A stretch of 64,000 bases of DNA from Bradyrhizobium sp. 4 (GCF_023100905.1 NZ_CP064686.1:2108001-2172000); one strand, 5' to 3'. Shown: positions 44,570 to 53,186, counted from the first letter of the stretch. Program-made: numbers and translations. The notes: a model not told the origin generated them from the sequence alone.

Positions 44570-45217
44570 CTATGAGGCGCTCTCGACGTCGGGCAAGGGC
44601 CGGGGCGCCAGGATTCCTGTTCGCTCCGCCACCGAGACTGCCTCCGCAAAAGAACCGACTTCAAGCTTCTGCATGATCATTTGTCGATGGTACTTGATGG
44701 TTCGCTCGGAAGTATCCAGAGAATGCGCAATCTGCTTGTTCATCTTGCCGCGCACCATCAACGCAAAAACTTCGTTCTCGCGGGGAGTTAGTTTCGCGAC
44801 TAGCGTTTTTAGTGCATCGAGCCGGCCAAGATTCTGCTGAGCTTCGTGAAGGCGTAACAGCGCGCGCTCGATCGCTGCCAACAGCGTCTGCCTGGGAATG
44901 GGCTTGGACAGAAAGTCTTCTGCACCCGCCTTGATCGCGCGAACGCTCATAGGAATATCGCCGTGAGCGGTCATGAAGATGATGGGCCAGTGATGCGATA
45001 GCTTGGCGAGCTCCTGCTGAAGCTCCAGGCCGCCGATCGTAGGCATTTGCACGTCGAGCAGAAGGCAGCCCGGTTTGGCGTCGTGGATGCTCTGCAAAAA
45101 GGCAGCCGCCGAATCAAAGTCGACCACGGCATAGCCCGAAGCCTTCAGCACGCGGCATATCGCGGGGCGAAACGATGCGTCGTCGTCCACGATGTAAACT
45201 ACGGGCGCGCCCGTCAT
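44570..45217 (-). CDS. FixJ/NodW-like response regulator (receiver + LuxR HTH)
   Basis: A 215-residue regulator. Receiver: VVYIVDDDASFR, D55 in CLLLDVQMPTIGG, FMTAHGDIPMSVRAIKAGAEDFLSKP. Output: LTPRENEVFALMVRGKMNKQIAHSLDTSERTIKYHRQMIMQKL, a LuxR/FixJ-type helix-turn-helix. ATG 45217 follows GAGAAAATGGA and is where the family begins. Its kinase is not adjacent, though an orphan-like kinase lies at 53187. It is central among the TTGCATAG sites, hence a candidate reader of that motif; this is inference. Confidence 0.93.
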   Translation of the reverse strand: MTGAPVVYIVDDDASFRPAICRVLKASGYAVVDFDSAAAFLQSIHDAKPGCLLLDVQMPTIGGLELQQELAKLSHHWPIIFMTAHGDIPMSVRAIKAGAEDFLSKPIPRQTLLAAIERALLRLHEAQQNLGRLDALKTLVAKLTPRENEVFALMVRGKMNKQIAHSLDTSERTIKYHRQMIMQKLEVGSFAEAVSVAERTGILAPRPLPDVESAS

Positions 45218-45440
45218 TCCATTTTCTCGCCCTCGTCGCGGCCCGCCGGCCGAGGCCCGAATAAACTCCGCATGTGATCCGCTGTGTGCACCGAAGCGTC
45301 GGCCGAGCCTGCAGTAGAGCAAAACACCGGAGATGCGAGATTAAGCGGTGGCGCCCCGGCGGTCAACGCGGAGCGTGTATGTATGCAATATGCAAGCCGG
45401 ACCGGCTGGCCCGATATGAATTTGTACAATCCAGAGGGCG

Positions 45441-46550
45441 TTACAGGTATGCCGTATATGAGCTCACCCAAACCAGAATGGAGGCGAGCATCCCAATAAC
45501 CCCCGCATTTGGGGCAAATGCAGTTGCGTTTCCGGACATGCCCAGCCTGAGCGACCCGCCGCTCAGTTCATCCGGAATGGAGATCACGGCCGGAAAACCG
45601 GACGCGCCGCCAATTGCATTGGTCCGCGCCAACGTCCCCGATGCGGCAATCTGTCCCTGACCTATTCCCTTTGGAATTTCAGTGATTTTGGCGTGATAGA
45701 TGCGGCCTGGATCATTGTCGAAGACGATATTGACGGGTGTGCCGGCCTTTATGGTCTGAAATCCGTTCTGCGCAAACATCCCGACAATTGTAATTTCATT
45801 CTCCACGATGAACGACATGGCTGACCGCAATTGGAAGGCGCGATCGCCCACGGTCAGGGCCACCGCCGTCGCGAAGCCATCGGCAGGAGCGCGGACCGTT
45901 GTTTGCGCCAACTCCCAAGTGGCACTCTCCAATTGCGCCTGCAGTTGGGCAACAGTCGGGTTGACCCCCCCGATCTCCGAGTCCAGAGCCAATTTGGCAC
46001 TTTCCTGGGTTGCCTTGGCGACTTTGAGTTGTGCCCCTACTGTCTCGAACTGCACCTGAGTGTCCTGCTCTTTGAACTCGGTGTTGGATCCGCTGGCATA
46101 CAGCGTCTGAATGTCTTGGAGGCGCTTCGCATTGTACTTGTATTGGGCGTCGAGGCCGGCAACGTTCGCGCTCGCCTGATCGTAATTTGCTTTCAATATT
46201 TGTGTTTGCTGTTTGGCTGCGGCTAACGACGCCTGCAGTTGCGTCACTTTGTATTGGAATGGCGCCGGATCGAGTTGAAACAGAACATCACCTGACTTCA
46301 CGGCTATGTTCGGCTTCACCGGAATTGCGATCACCTGGCCGGTGACGTTAGGTGTCACTTCGATCACCCGGCCCGCGACGGTGACCTTCCCTGATGGGGT
46401 TAAATGATTGAAAAGCGCAAGAAATGTCGCGAGTATGAATGCGCCGATCAGGATCGAAATAGTACCCGATAGCCAGCCCCAGCGGACCAGTTTGAGCTTG
46501 GAAAATATCACCCACATCGCGAGCACATAAAGGCACAAGATAATAATCAT
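45441..46550 (-). CDS. HlyD-family secretion/efflux adaptor protein
   Basis: A 369-residue membrane-fusion protein. Two hydrophobic segments open it (MIIILCLYVLAMWVIF and WLSGTISILIGAFILATFLALF), then the biotinyl-lipoyl-like half VIEVTPNVTGQVIAIPVKPNIAVKSGDVLFQLD, a long coiled coil (LQASLAAAKQQTQILKANYDQASANV...), the second lipoyl half WELAQTTVRAPADGFATAVALTVGDRA, and a beta-barrel end. It resembles the YibH/EmrA-like group that spans the inner membrane. No transporter partner is next to it. TTGCATAG site d is 56 bases upstream. Confidence 0.9.
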   Translation of the reverse strand: MIIILCLYVLAMWVIFSKLKLVRWGWLSGTISILIGAFILATFLALFNHLTPSGKVTVAGRVIEVTPNVTGQVIAIPVKPNIAVKSGDVLFQLDPAPFQYKVTQLQASLAAAKQQTQILKANYDQASANVAGLDAQYKYNAKRLQDIQTLYASGSNTEFKEQDTQVQFETVGAQLKVAKATQESAKLALDSEIGGVNPTVAQLQAQLESATWELAQTTVRAPADGFATAVALTVGDRAFQLRSAMSFIVENEITIVGMFAQNGFQTIKAGTPVNIVFDNDPGRIYHAKITEIPKGIGQGQIAASGTLARTNAIGGASGFPAVISIPDELSGGSLRLGMSGNATAFAPNAGVIGMLASILVWVSSYTAYL

Positions 46551-46605
46551 GGGCGGCCCCTCTCGTTTGTGGCGTCAACCGCTCATTGCCGGATATGCGT
46601 CGGGA

Positions 46606-46623
46606 CGCGCTATGCAAAATCGG
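46606..46623 (-). promoter_or_regulatory. TTGCATAG-type site d
   Basis: On the minus strand CCGATTTTGCATAGCGCG, 56 bases upstream of the HlyD gene start at 46550, same orientation. Confidence 0.6.
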
Positions 46624-46674
46624 CTCGTACCGAGCGCTGTTCATTTTCGGATGATCAGCGAATTCTTTGCGCTG

Positions 46675-46693
46675 CCGGTTTTTGCATAGCCGA
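46675..46693 (+). promoter_or_regulatory. TTGCATAG-type site e
   Basis: CCGGTTTTTGCATAGCCGA on the + strand, 82 bases upstream of the gene at 46775. Sites d and e stand back to back in the HlyD/46775 divergent region. Confidence 0.6.
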
Positions 46694-46774
46694 TCGCCCG
46701 AAGCTTCCTCATAGTTGTGGACGAACGTGATCATCCGAGACGTGGTCATCCCATTCACAACAGAAGAGGCAGAC

Positions 46775-47443
46775 ATGAAGCGCACAAGGCTGGCACAAAT
46801 TGCGGGACTGTTGGTGGTTTCGGCATTGATTGGTCCCATTGCGGCCTTCGGACAGACGGCTCCGGCCCCCTTGAAGACAATCGGTGCGGCTTCAGGGCAA
46901 GCCAAGTCCGAGCTCGTGCCGTCGCTGTTCGTGCTCAATTCGCGCGGTGCTACCCTGCAGGGCGACGCCCTGACCATGACGGGAGTAACGCCGAACTCCA
47001 TCATCTTCGCGGACCGGCCGGTGCGCGCCGCAGGTCACCAGCCAACCGCCGACGTAATCGCGGAGTGGGGATCCGGCGACGACAGCTTTGCCAAGAACCC
47101 GCCGAACGCGACCGTGTCGGTACTCGGCAAGGACGGCTCGGTGAAGGACGCCGTTGTAGTGCTGAAAAATCCGAAGCTTGAGGGCGACAAGCTCACCTTC
47201 AACGTCCAGGTTCTTGAGGGCGATCTGGCCGGGGCCGACGGTGCGGCCGCGCTCTTCATCGATATCATAGGCCGGCCGTTCACGCCGATGTCGTTTGCCG
47301 GCGTTGCCCGCCGCACGGCGTTCAGGGGCGCGATGTATGCCGGCGCTGCCGGGGCGGCTGCTTATGGAGCGGCTGCGTACTACCATCCATACGCGTATCC
47401 CCGTCCGGCGTGCGGCTACTATCCCTATCCGCCTTGTTATTGA
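46775..47443 (+). CDS. exported hypothetical protein with Tyr/Pro-rich tail
   Basis: A 222-residue exported protein. Signal peptide MKRTRLAQIAGLLVVSALIGPIAAFGQ, then a domain LFVLNSRGATLQGDALTMTGVTPNSIIFADRPVRAAGHQPTADVIAEWGSGDDSFAKNPPNATVSVLGKDG...VVVLKNPKLEGDKLTFNVQVLEGDL, and a tail AYYHPYAYPRPACGYYPYPPCY. I recall this pattern in rhizobial periplasmic proteins but not a name. ATG 46775 chosen for the signal peptide. Divergent from HlyD; site e and the terminator 47457-47480 frame it. Confidence 0.8.
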   Translation: MKRTRLAQIAGLLVVSALIGPIAAFGQTAPAPLKTIGAASGQAKSELVPSLFVLNSRGATLQGDALTMTGVTPNSIIFADRPVRAAGHQPTADVIAEWGSGDDSFAKNPPNATVSVLGKDGSVKDAVVVLKNPKLEGDKLTFNVQVLEGDLAGADGAAALFIDIIGRPFTPMSFAGVARRTAFRGAMYAGAAGAAAYGAAAYYHPYAYPRPACGYYPYPPCY

Positions 47444-47456
47444 GACCTGCGAAAGG

Positions 47457-47480
47457 CGGGGAGGCACCGCTTCCCCGTTT
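47457..47480 (+). terminator. terminator after the 46775-47443 gene
   Basis: CGGGGAGGC (47457-47465), loop ACC, GCTTCCCCG (47469-47477), then TTT. The nine-pair stem includes one G-U pair. The T-run is short, so termination may be partial. Confidence 0.55.
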
Positions 47481-47557
47481 GCACGGCGTCTCGATCGGGG
47501 AATCGTCAGCGCATTTTTGAACTGAACCAAACGAATCCGATTGAACGGGAATTTTCA

Positions 47558-48991
47558 ATGAACATCACTCGACGAAATCTCACCTTGGGCGGCATCAGCC
47601 TACTGGCCGGAGCTTCCGCAAGCACCATCAGCCGTGCCGAACTGGGTTCGTTCCTCGGAATCGAGGAGGGCGTCGAGGATTTCCTGCTCGCCACCGATGC
47701 CTACATCTTTGGCTATCCGCTGGTGACCATGGAGATGACGCGGCGCGTCATCACCAACGTCGCGTCTCCGGTTGGAACGCGCGGGCCGATGGGCCAGATC
47801 ATCAAGCTGCGGCAATATCCCGATGCATCGTTTCGCGACGTTACCGCGCCGAATGCCGACACGCTCTATACGACATCTTACTTCGATGTCGGCAAGGAGC
47901 CGTGGGTGCTCAGCATTCCCGACATGAAGGGTCGTTATTTCTTGCTGCCGATGCTGGATGGCTGGACCAGTGTCTTCCAGGTCCCAGGCAAGCGCACCAC
48001 CGGGACTGGCGCGCAGACCTACGCAATCACCGGCCCTGGCTGGAAGGGCTCGCTGCCCTCGGGAGTCAAGGAATACAAGTCGCCCACCGCCATCGTTTGG
48101 CTGCTTGGGCGCATCTACTGCACCGGCACGCCGCAAGATTACGCCGAGGTGCACAAGCTGCAGGATGAGTTCAAGCTGGTGCCGTTGAGCGCATACGGCA
48201 AGCCCTACACACCACCTCCGGGGACCGTCGATCCATCGATTGACATGAAGACGGCGGTGCGCGAGCAGGTCAACCGCATGGATGCGGTGGCGTACTTCAC
48301 GCTGTTGTGCAAGCTGATGAAGGACAATCCGGCGTCGGCGGCTGATGCGCCGCAGCTGGCGAAATTCGCCAAAATTGGTATCGTTCCCGGCGAGGATTTC
48401 GACACCAGTAAGCTCAAGGCGGATTTCGTCAAGCGGGTGCCCGAAGTCGCCTTCGACCGGATCATGCTGCAGTTCAAAATCAACAAGGCTATTACGGACG
48501 AGAACGGCTGGGCGTTCACAACCAAGACCGGCATCTACGGAACCGATTACCTTATGCGCGCGCTCGTCACCGCGATCGGGCTTGGCGCCAATCGGCCAGA
48601 AGACGCGGTCTATCCGACCTCGCAAAAGGATGCTGAGGGCCGCAAATACAACGGCGCCAACAAATACGTGATGCGTTTCGCCAGGGGCCAGTTGCCCCCG
48701 GCGGAGGGATTTTGGTCCCTCACGATGTATGACTCCGGCTATTTCTTCGTCAACAACCCGCTCAACCGTTATTCGATCAGCGCGCGCGAGAAGCTCAAGT
48801 CGAACCCGGACGGTTCGGTTGACCTCTACATCCAGAAGGACACACCCGGCAAAGACAAGGAATCCAACTGGCTGCCGTCGCCTCCCGGCGATTTCATCCT
48901 GATGCTGCGTCTGTATTGGCCGCGCGAGAAGAACCCCTCGATCATCAATGGATCGTGGAAGATTCCGCCAGTAGCGAAAGTTGCAGTCTAA
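47558..48991 (+). CDS. DUF1254/DUF1214 domain protein, copy 1
   Basis: A 477-residue exported protein. The N-terminus has a twin-arginine-like signal (MNITRRNLTLGGISLLAGASASTISRA). DUF1254 covers ~45-180 (DAYIFGYPLVTMEMTRRVITN ... APNADTLYTTSYFDVGKEPWVLSIPDMKGRYFLLPMLDGW), DUF1214 the C-terminal third (NKYVMRFARGQLPPAEGFWSLTMYDSGYFFVNNPLNRYSISAREKL ... DLYIQKDTPGKDKESNWLPSPPGDFILMLRLYWP). Biochemical function unknown. It is clearly more distant from copies 2 and 3 than they are from each other. Confidence 0.93.
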   Translation: MNITRRNLTLGGISLLAGASASTISRAELGSFLGIEEGVEDFLLATDAYIFGYPLVTMEMTRRVITNVASPVGTRGPMGQIIKLRQYPDASFRDVTAPNADTLYTTSYFDVGKEPWVLSIPDMKGRYFLLPMLDGWTSVFQVPGKRTTGTGAQTYAITGPGWKGSLPSGVKEYKSPTAIVWLLGRIYCTGTPQDYAEVHKLQDEFKLVPLSAYGKPYTPPPGTVDPSIDMKTAVREQVNRMDAVAYFTLLCKLMKDNPASAADAPQLAKFAKIGIVPGEDFDTSKLKADFVKRVPEVAFDRIMLQFKINKAITDENGWAFTTKTGIYGTDYLMRALVTAIGLGANRPEDAVYPTSQKDAEGRKYNGANKYVMRFARGQLPPAEGFWSLTMYDSGYFFVNNPLNRYSISAREKLKSNPDGSVDLYIQKDTPGKDKESNWLPSPPGDFILMLRLYWPREKNPSIINGSWKIPPVAKVAV

Positions 48992-49068
48992 ACCATAAAC
49001 CAGCGCCGGCTTTCGACACCGGCGTCGGACCGCGCAAACACAATCATCCCTAAAGAGGAGTCAGCACT

Positions 49069-50511
49069 ATGTTGACTAAACGCGATCTGCTTTGCTCTGC
49101 TGCGATGACTGCGCTCGTCGCTACAACGGCAAAGTCCACGTCAGCAATTGCGCAGAACAAAGCCGATTGGCCCAGGCTGTTAGAGGCCAAGGATATCGCC
49201 GAGCAAGGCTTCATCTATGGCCTGCCAATCGTCATGAACTACGCCATCATGTACGAGTACGCGATAGATCGAAATTCGGGGCAATTCAAGGCGCCGTTCA
49301 ACCAGATCAAGAACGAGCCCAACGTTTACAGCTACAAGGATACGGCCATTGTCACCCCCAACAGCGACACGCCCTACTCCTTCGTGTGGCTCGATTTGCG
49401 GGCGGAGCCGCTGGTGCTCTCGGTGCCGGCGAACGATCCGAAGCGCTACTACTCGATCATGCTATGCGACGGCAATACGTATAATTATGGCTATGTCGGC
49501 ACCCGAGCCACAGGGAGTGAGGCCGGCGACTACATGGTGGTCGGGCCCGACTGGAAGGGGGACACCCCGGCCGGCATCAAGCAAGTGTTCCGTTCGAGCA
49601 CACAATTTTCCCTCGCGGGCTATCGCACCCAGCTTTTCGGCCCGGATGATCTCGACAACGTCAAGAAAGTACAGGCCGGCTATAAGGTGCAGCTGCTCTC
49701 TGCCTATCTGAAGCAGGCGCCGCCAGCGGCCGCGGTAGCCATCGACTTTCCGAAGATCGACAAGGAACTCGTAAAGAGCAACTTCTTCGAGTTTCTCGAC
49801 TTTGCGCTGCAGTTCGCACCACCGGAGGCTAAAGAGATCGAGATTCGCGCTCGGCTCGCGCGCATCGGGATTGGTCCAGGCAAGACCTTCAATTTTAAGG
49901 ACCTGCCACTGGAGCACAAGCTGGAGGTTGGCCTCGGCATGAAGGAGGGCCAGCGGAAGGTCGACGAGGCCGTCGCCAACGCGGGCAAGGCGATCAATGG
50001 CTGGCGGGTTAGCGGCCTTCCAGGCAATAGCGCCCACTACAATGGCGACTGGTTGAAGCGTGCCGTCGCCGCTCAGGCCGGCATTTATGGCAATGACCCG
50101 GCGGAGGCGACCTATCCGTACACGCGCATCGACAGCGATGGTCGGACGCTCGATGGCAGCAAGGGCAACTACACCCTCACGTTCCCGGCAGGGCAGCAGC
50201 CGCCGGTGAATGCCTTCTGGTCGCTCACTATGTACGACGGAAAGTCGCAGCTTCTAATCGAAAACCCGATTAACCGCTATCTGATCAACTCGCCGATGCT
50301 GCCGAACATGAAAAAGAATCCGGATGGATCGCTGACGCTTTACATCCAGAATAAGTCGCCGGGCGCGGACAAAGAGGCCAATTGGCTGCCCGCTCCGAAT
50401 GACACGATCTATCTGGTGATGCGGTTGTACTGGCCGAAGACCGAACCACCTTCGATCCTGCCCCCGGGGGAAGGCACTTGGAAGCCGCCCGGTATCCAAG
50501 CGGCGCAATAA
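49069..50511 (+). CDS. DUF1254/DUF1214 domain protein, copy 2
   Basis: A 480-residue exported protein with signal MLTKRDLLCSAAMTALVATTAKSTSAIAQ. DUF1254: EQGFIYGLPIVMNYAIMYEYAIDRNSGQFKAPFNQIKN ... TPNSDTPYSFVWLDLRAEPLVLSVPA; DUF1214: NYTLTFPAGQQPPVNAFWSLTMYDGKSQLLIENPINRYLINSPML and ADKEANWLPAPNDTIYLVMRLYWPKTEPPSILPPGEG. By eye about 70% identical to copy 3 over its whole length, so the two arose by tandem duplication. ATG follows AAAGAGGAG. Same strand as the other copies with 77-base spacing. Confidence 0.93.
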   Translation: MLTKRDLLCSAAMTALVATTAKSTSAIAQNKADWPRLLEAKDIAEQGFIYGLPIVMNYAIMYEYAIDRNSGQFKAPFNQIKNEPNVYSYKDTAIVTPNSDTPYSFVWLDLRAEPLVLSVPANDPKRYYSIMLCDGNTYNYGYVGTRATGSEAGDYMVVGPDWKGDTPAGIKQVFRSSTQFSLAGYRTQLFGPDDLDNVKKVQAGYKVQLLSAYLKQAPPAAAVAIDFPKIDKELVKSNFFEFLDFALQFAPPEAKEIEIRARLARIGIGPGKTFNFKDLPLEHKLEVGLGMKEGQRKVDEAVANAGKAINGWRVSGLPGNSAHYNGDWLKRAVAAQAGIYGNDPAEATYPYTRIDSDGRTLDGSKGNYTLTFPAGQQPPVNAFWSLTMYDGKSQLLIENPINRYLINSPMLPNMKKNPDGSLTLYIQNKSPGADKEANWLPAPNDTIYLVMRLYWPKTEPPSILPPGEGTWKPPGIQAAQ

Positions 50512-50686
50512 TTATCCCCGACCCGGCTGCCGGATCCGTCGCCGCGCAGCTCGGACTGCGACAAGGGCTCGAAGCACCGCCATACGCAATTGGGATCGGC
50601 AGCCTTACTCTTGCGCGGCTGTCGACGAGAATTGCCCGAATGCAGGGCGGTTCGATAACTGCATTAAATGTTGAGGAGCATGGAAA

Positions 50687-52126
50687 ATGTTGACGAAACG
50701 GCATTTACTTCGCTCCACTGCGGCGATCGCCGCGCTTGCCGCCACGACAGCTAAGTACACGTCGGCAGTTGCGAAAGACAAAGCCGATTGGCCCAGCCTA
50801 TTAGAAGCCAAGGACATTGCCGAAGAAGGCTTCATTTACGGCCTGCCCATCATGATGAACTACGCCACCATGTACGAATTTGCTGTCGACCGGAATTCGG
50901 GGCAGTTCAAGGCGCCGTTCAACGAGATCAACAACTTATCCCACGTCGCTACTTATAAAGATACCGCCGTCATCACGCCGAACAGCGACACGCCATACTC
51001 GATTTTGTGGGTGGACCTGAGGGCGGAGCCGATCGTGGTTTCGGTCCCCCCGGTAGACCCGAAACGCTACTACGCTGTCCAGCTCATAGACGGTAACACA
51101 TTCAACTACGGCTATATCGGCAGTCGCGCCACTGGAAGCGAAGCTGGCGATTACATGGTGGTCGGACCGGAGTGGAAGGGAGCAACTCCTGCCGGAGTCA
51201 AGAAAGTGTTTCAATCGACGACCCAGTTTTCATTGGTTCTCTTCCGCACCCAGCTTTTCGACGCGGGCGACATCAACAACGTGATGAAGGTGCAAGCTGG
51301 CTATAAGGCGCAGCCACTTTCAGGCTATCTGAAGCAGGCGGCTCCGCCCGCTACTCCGGCTGTGACTTTTCCGAAGATCGACAAGGAGCTCGCCAAAACG
51401 AACTTTTTTGAGTATCTCGATTTCTGCCTGCAGTTCGCGCCGGCACTCGAGAACGAGAAGGACATCCGCGCAAAGCTCGCACGCATTGGTGTCGGGCCTG
51501 GAAAGACCTTCAGCTTCAAAGATCTCCCGCTTGAGCACAAGGCGGAGATTCTCGTGGGCATGAAGCAAGGTGAACAGAAAGTGGACGAGGCCGTCGCGAA
51601 GGGTGGCGTATCGCTCAACGGATGGCAGGTCCACTCGTTCTTTGGCGATGCAGCGTTCTTCAATGGCGACTGGCTGAAGCGCGCGGCGGGCGCGAAGGCC
51701 GGCATTTACGGCAACGATTCCGTGGAGGCGGTCTATCCGCTTACGCGCATCGACGCCGAGGGCAAGACCCTCGACGGTGCCAAGCACAACTACACGCTCA
51801 CCTTCCCGCCCGATCAATTGCCGCCGGTTAATGCCTTCTGGTCGGTGACGATGTACGACGGCAAGACCCAACTGTTAATCGAGAATCCGATCAGCCGCTA
51901 CCTGATCAATTCGCCGATGCTCCCCGCCATGAACAAGAGCGCGGACGGGTCGCTGACGCTCTATATCCAGAGCAAGTCGCCGGGTAAGGACAAGGAATCG
52001 AACTGGCTGCCCGCGCCCGACGGCCCGATCTACCTCGTGATGCGGCTCTACTGGCCGAAAACAGAAACGTCTTCCATTCTGCCGATTGGCAAGGGGACAT
52101 GGCCGCCGCCCGGTATCATTGCGTGA
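50687..52126 (+). CDS. DUF1254/DUF1214 domain protein, copy 3
   Basis: A 479-residue paralogue with signal MLTKRHLLRSTAAIAALAATTAKYTSAVA. Conserved blocks as in copy 2 (EEGFIYGLPIMMNYATMYEFAVDRNSGQFKAPFN, TPNSDTPYSILWVDLRAEP, NYTLTFPPDQLPPVNAFWSVTMYDGKTQLLIENPISRYL, SNWLPAPDGPIYLVMRLYWPKTETSSILPIGKGTWPPPG). GAGGAGC precedes the ATG. The 175 bases between copies 2 and 3 hold no gene. The HdeA-like gene follows after 50 bases. Confidence 0.93.
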   Translation: MLTKRHLLRSTAAIAALAATTAKYTSAVAKDKADWPSLLEAKDIAEEGFIYGLPIMMNYATMYEFAVDRNSGQFKAPFNEINNLSHVATYKDTAVITPNSDTPYSILWVDLRAEPIVVSVPPVDPKRYYAVQLIDGNTFNYGYIGSRATGSEAGDYMVVGPEWKGATPAGVKKVFQSTTQFSLVLFRTQLFDAGDINNVMKVQAGYKAQPLSGYLKQAAPPATPAVTFPKIDKELAKTNFFEYLDFCLQFAPALENEKDIRAKLARIGVGPGKTFSFKDLPLEHKAEILVGMKQGEQKVDEAVAKGGVSLNGWQVHSFFGDAAFFNGDWLKRAAGAKAGIYGNDSVEAVYPLTRIDAEGKTLDGAKHNYTLTFPPDQLPPVNAFWSVTMYDGKTQLLIENPISRYLINSPMLPAMNKSADGSLTLYIQSKSPGKDKESNWLPAPDGPIYLVMRLYWPKTETSSILPIGKGTWPPPGIIA

Positions 52127-52176
52127 TCGTTAGCCCAGGCCCGCCGATGCGGCGACGAACTCAGCAGGAGAATGGA

Positions 52177-52545
52177 ATGGAGCGCAAGATGTACAGGGCC
52201 TTGATATTCGCAACGCTAGTATCTGCGACGGCGATTCCCGTTGCCCGCGCCCAGGTCGATCTCAGCACCTATGCCGACGCCAACGGCTTCCTCAATGTAC
52301 AGAAGCTTACATGCGCTCAGCTGGCCGGGACCTGGCAAGGCGATGCCGACCGCCTGACAGCCTGGTACAGCGGCTGGTACAATGGACTTGCTCGAAAGCA
52401 CTATATGGATATCGTCAAATCAAAAGAGGCTGAGCACGAGGTCATCGTTTATTGCAAGGCGAACCCTGGTGAATTGATCATTGAGGCGGTCGCCGTGGTG
52501 TTCAAGGACATGCGGGCGAGGCTAGGGATCGAAATGAAGCCCTAG
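52177..52545 (+). CDS. HdeA/HdeB-family periplasmic protein
   Basis: A 122-residue exported protein: signal MERKMYRALIFATLVSATAIPVARAQ, then LSTYADANGFLNVQKLTCAQLAGTWQGDADRLTAWYSGWYNGLARKHYMDI and VIVYCKANPGELIIEAVAVVFKDM. The two Cys (in LTCAQL and VYCKAN) form the disulfide of HdeA-like acid chaperones, which guard periplasmic proteins at low pH. GCAGGAGAATGGA before ATG 52177 decides the start. It ends the DUF1254 gene row. Confidence 0.88.
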   Translation: MERKMYRALIFATLVSATAIPVARAQVDLSTYADANGFLNVQKLTCAQLAGTWQGDADRLTAWYSGWYNGLARKHYMDIVKSKEAEHEVIVYCKANPGELIIEAVAVVFKDMRARLGIEMKP

Positions 52546-52581
52546 CGGTTTCATAATGACCTCGGCAGCCCTGCGCTGGGC

Positions 52582-52600
52582 GCGGATTGTGCATAGCGTC
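52582..52600 (+). promoter_or_regulatory. TTGCATAG-type site f
   Basis: GCGGATTGTGCATAGCGTC on the + strand, 13 bases before the ATG of the short frame at 52614 and about 124 before the receiver gene at 52724. Its nearness to a ribosome site suggests the motif reaches into or just before the promoter -10 region. Confidence 0.5.
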
Positions 52601-52613
52601 CTAAGGAGGGCCG

Positions 52614-52736
52614 ATGCAGATGACTTTCGAAGGCGGCGATGGAATAGTCCGGATCGCGATCCGTAGTCGGGAATCGCGTTTCTACGGCATGGATGTCTAC
52701 CACCACTCGATGATCGTTTCGCCATGCGCACCATAG
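52614..52736 (+). CDS. short leader ORF coupled to the receiver gene
   Basis: A 40-codon frame, MQMTFEGGDGIVRIAIRSRE..., preceded by TAAGGAGGGCCG, one of the best ribosome sites in the window. Its stop TAG (52734-52736) lies within the first codons of the receiver gene (ATG 52724), a 13-base overlap, so translation of the leader could feed the receiver. No family recognised; it may be a true small protein or only a translation-coupling leader. Confidence 0.55.
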   Translation: MQMTFEGGDGIVRIAIRSRESRFYGMDVYHHSMIVSPCAP

Positions 52737-53077
52737 CTGTCGTCGACGACAATCCGAGTATGCTGCAAGGCCTGACCCGGCTTTTATCAGCCCATGGCTT
52801 CCGTGTCCGGACGTTTGCATCGGCGGAGCTGTTTTTGGACGCCCACGCCGAGTGCGAGGTGGATTGCTTGCTGTTGGACATCCAACTTGGCGGAATCTCC
52901 GGCATGGATCTACAACGGCAATTGATCGCATCAGGCAGGGATTTGCCCGTCATTATGATGACGGCGATCGACAGTGAGGTCACTCGGCAGGCGGCATTCG
53001 ACGCGGGCTGCATTGCGTATCTGAAGAAGCCGTTCCTATCAAAACTACTGATCGATGCGGTCGGCAGGATTGCCTGA
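52724..53077 (+). CDS. single-domain response regulator (FixJ-like receiver)
   Basis: A 117-residue receiver: IAVVDDNPSMLQGLTRLLSAHGFRVRTFASAELFL, D52 in CLLLDIQLGGISG, IMMTAIDSEVTRQAAFDAGCIAYLKKPF. It is closest in style to FixJ/NodW receivers but lacks the LuxR output domain. It is the likely partner of the kinase at 53187, 109 bases downstream on the same strand, and of the FixJ-like regulator at 44570. Confidence 0.92.
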   Translation: MRTIAVVDDNPSMLQGLTRLLSAHGFRVRTFASAELFLDAHAECEVDCLLLDIQLGGISGMDLQRQLIASGRDLPVIMMTAIDSEVTRQAAFDAGCIAYLKKPFLSKLLIDAVGRIA

Positions 53078-53186
53078 GGCCGAAATCGAGTCCTTTAACG
53101 ATTACAGGCACAGGTAGTGTGCAAAATCGAGTAGGATTGGTTTTCGGATCCAATTGTAACTCCCTTTTTACCGGCCGCTTTATCGC

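Noticed and set aside
50512..50686. Open frame between DUF1254 copies 2 and 3
   Set aside because: Short, no ribosome site, runs into the leader of copy 3; treated as intergenic.
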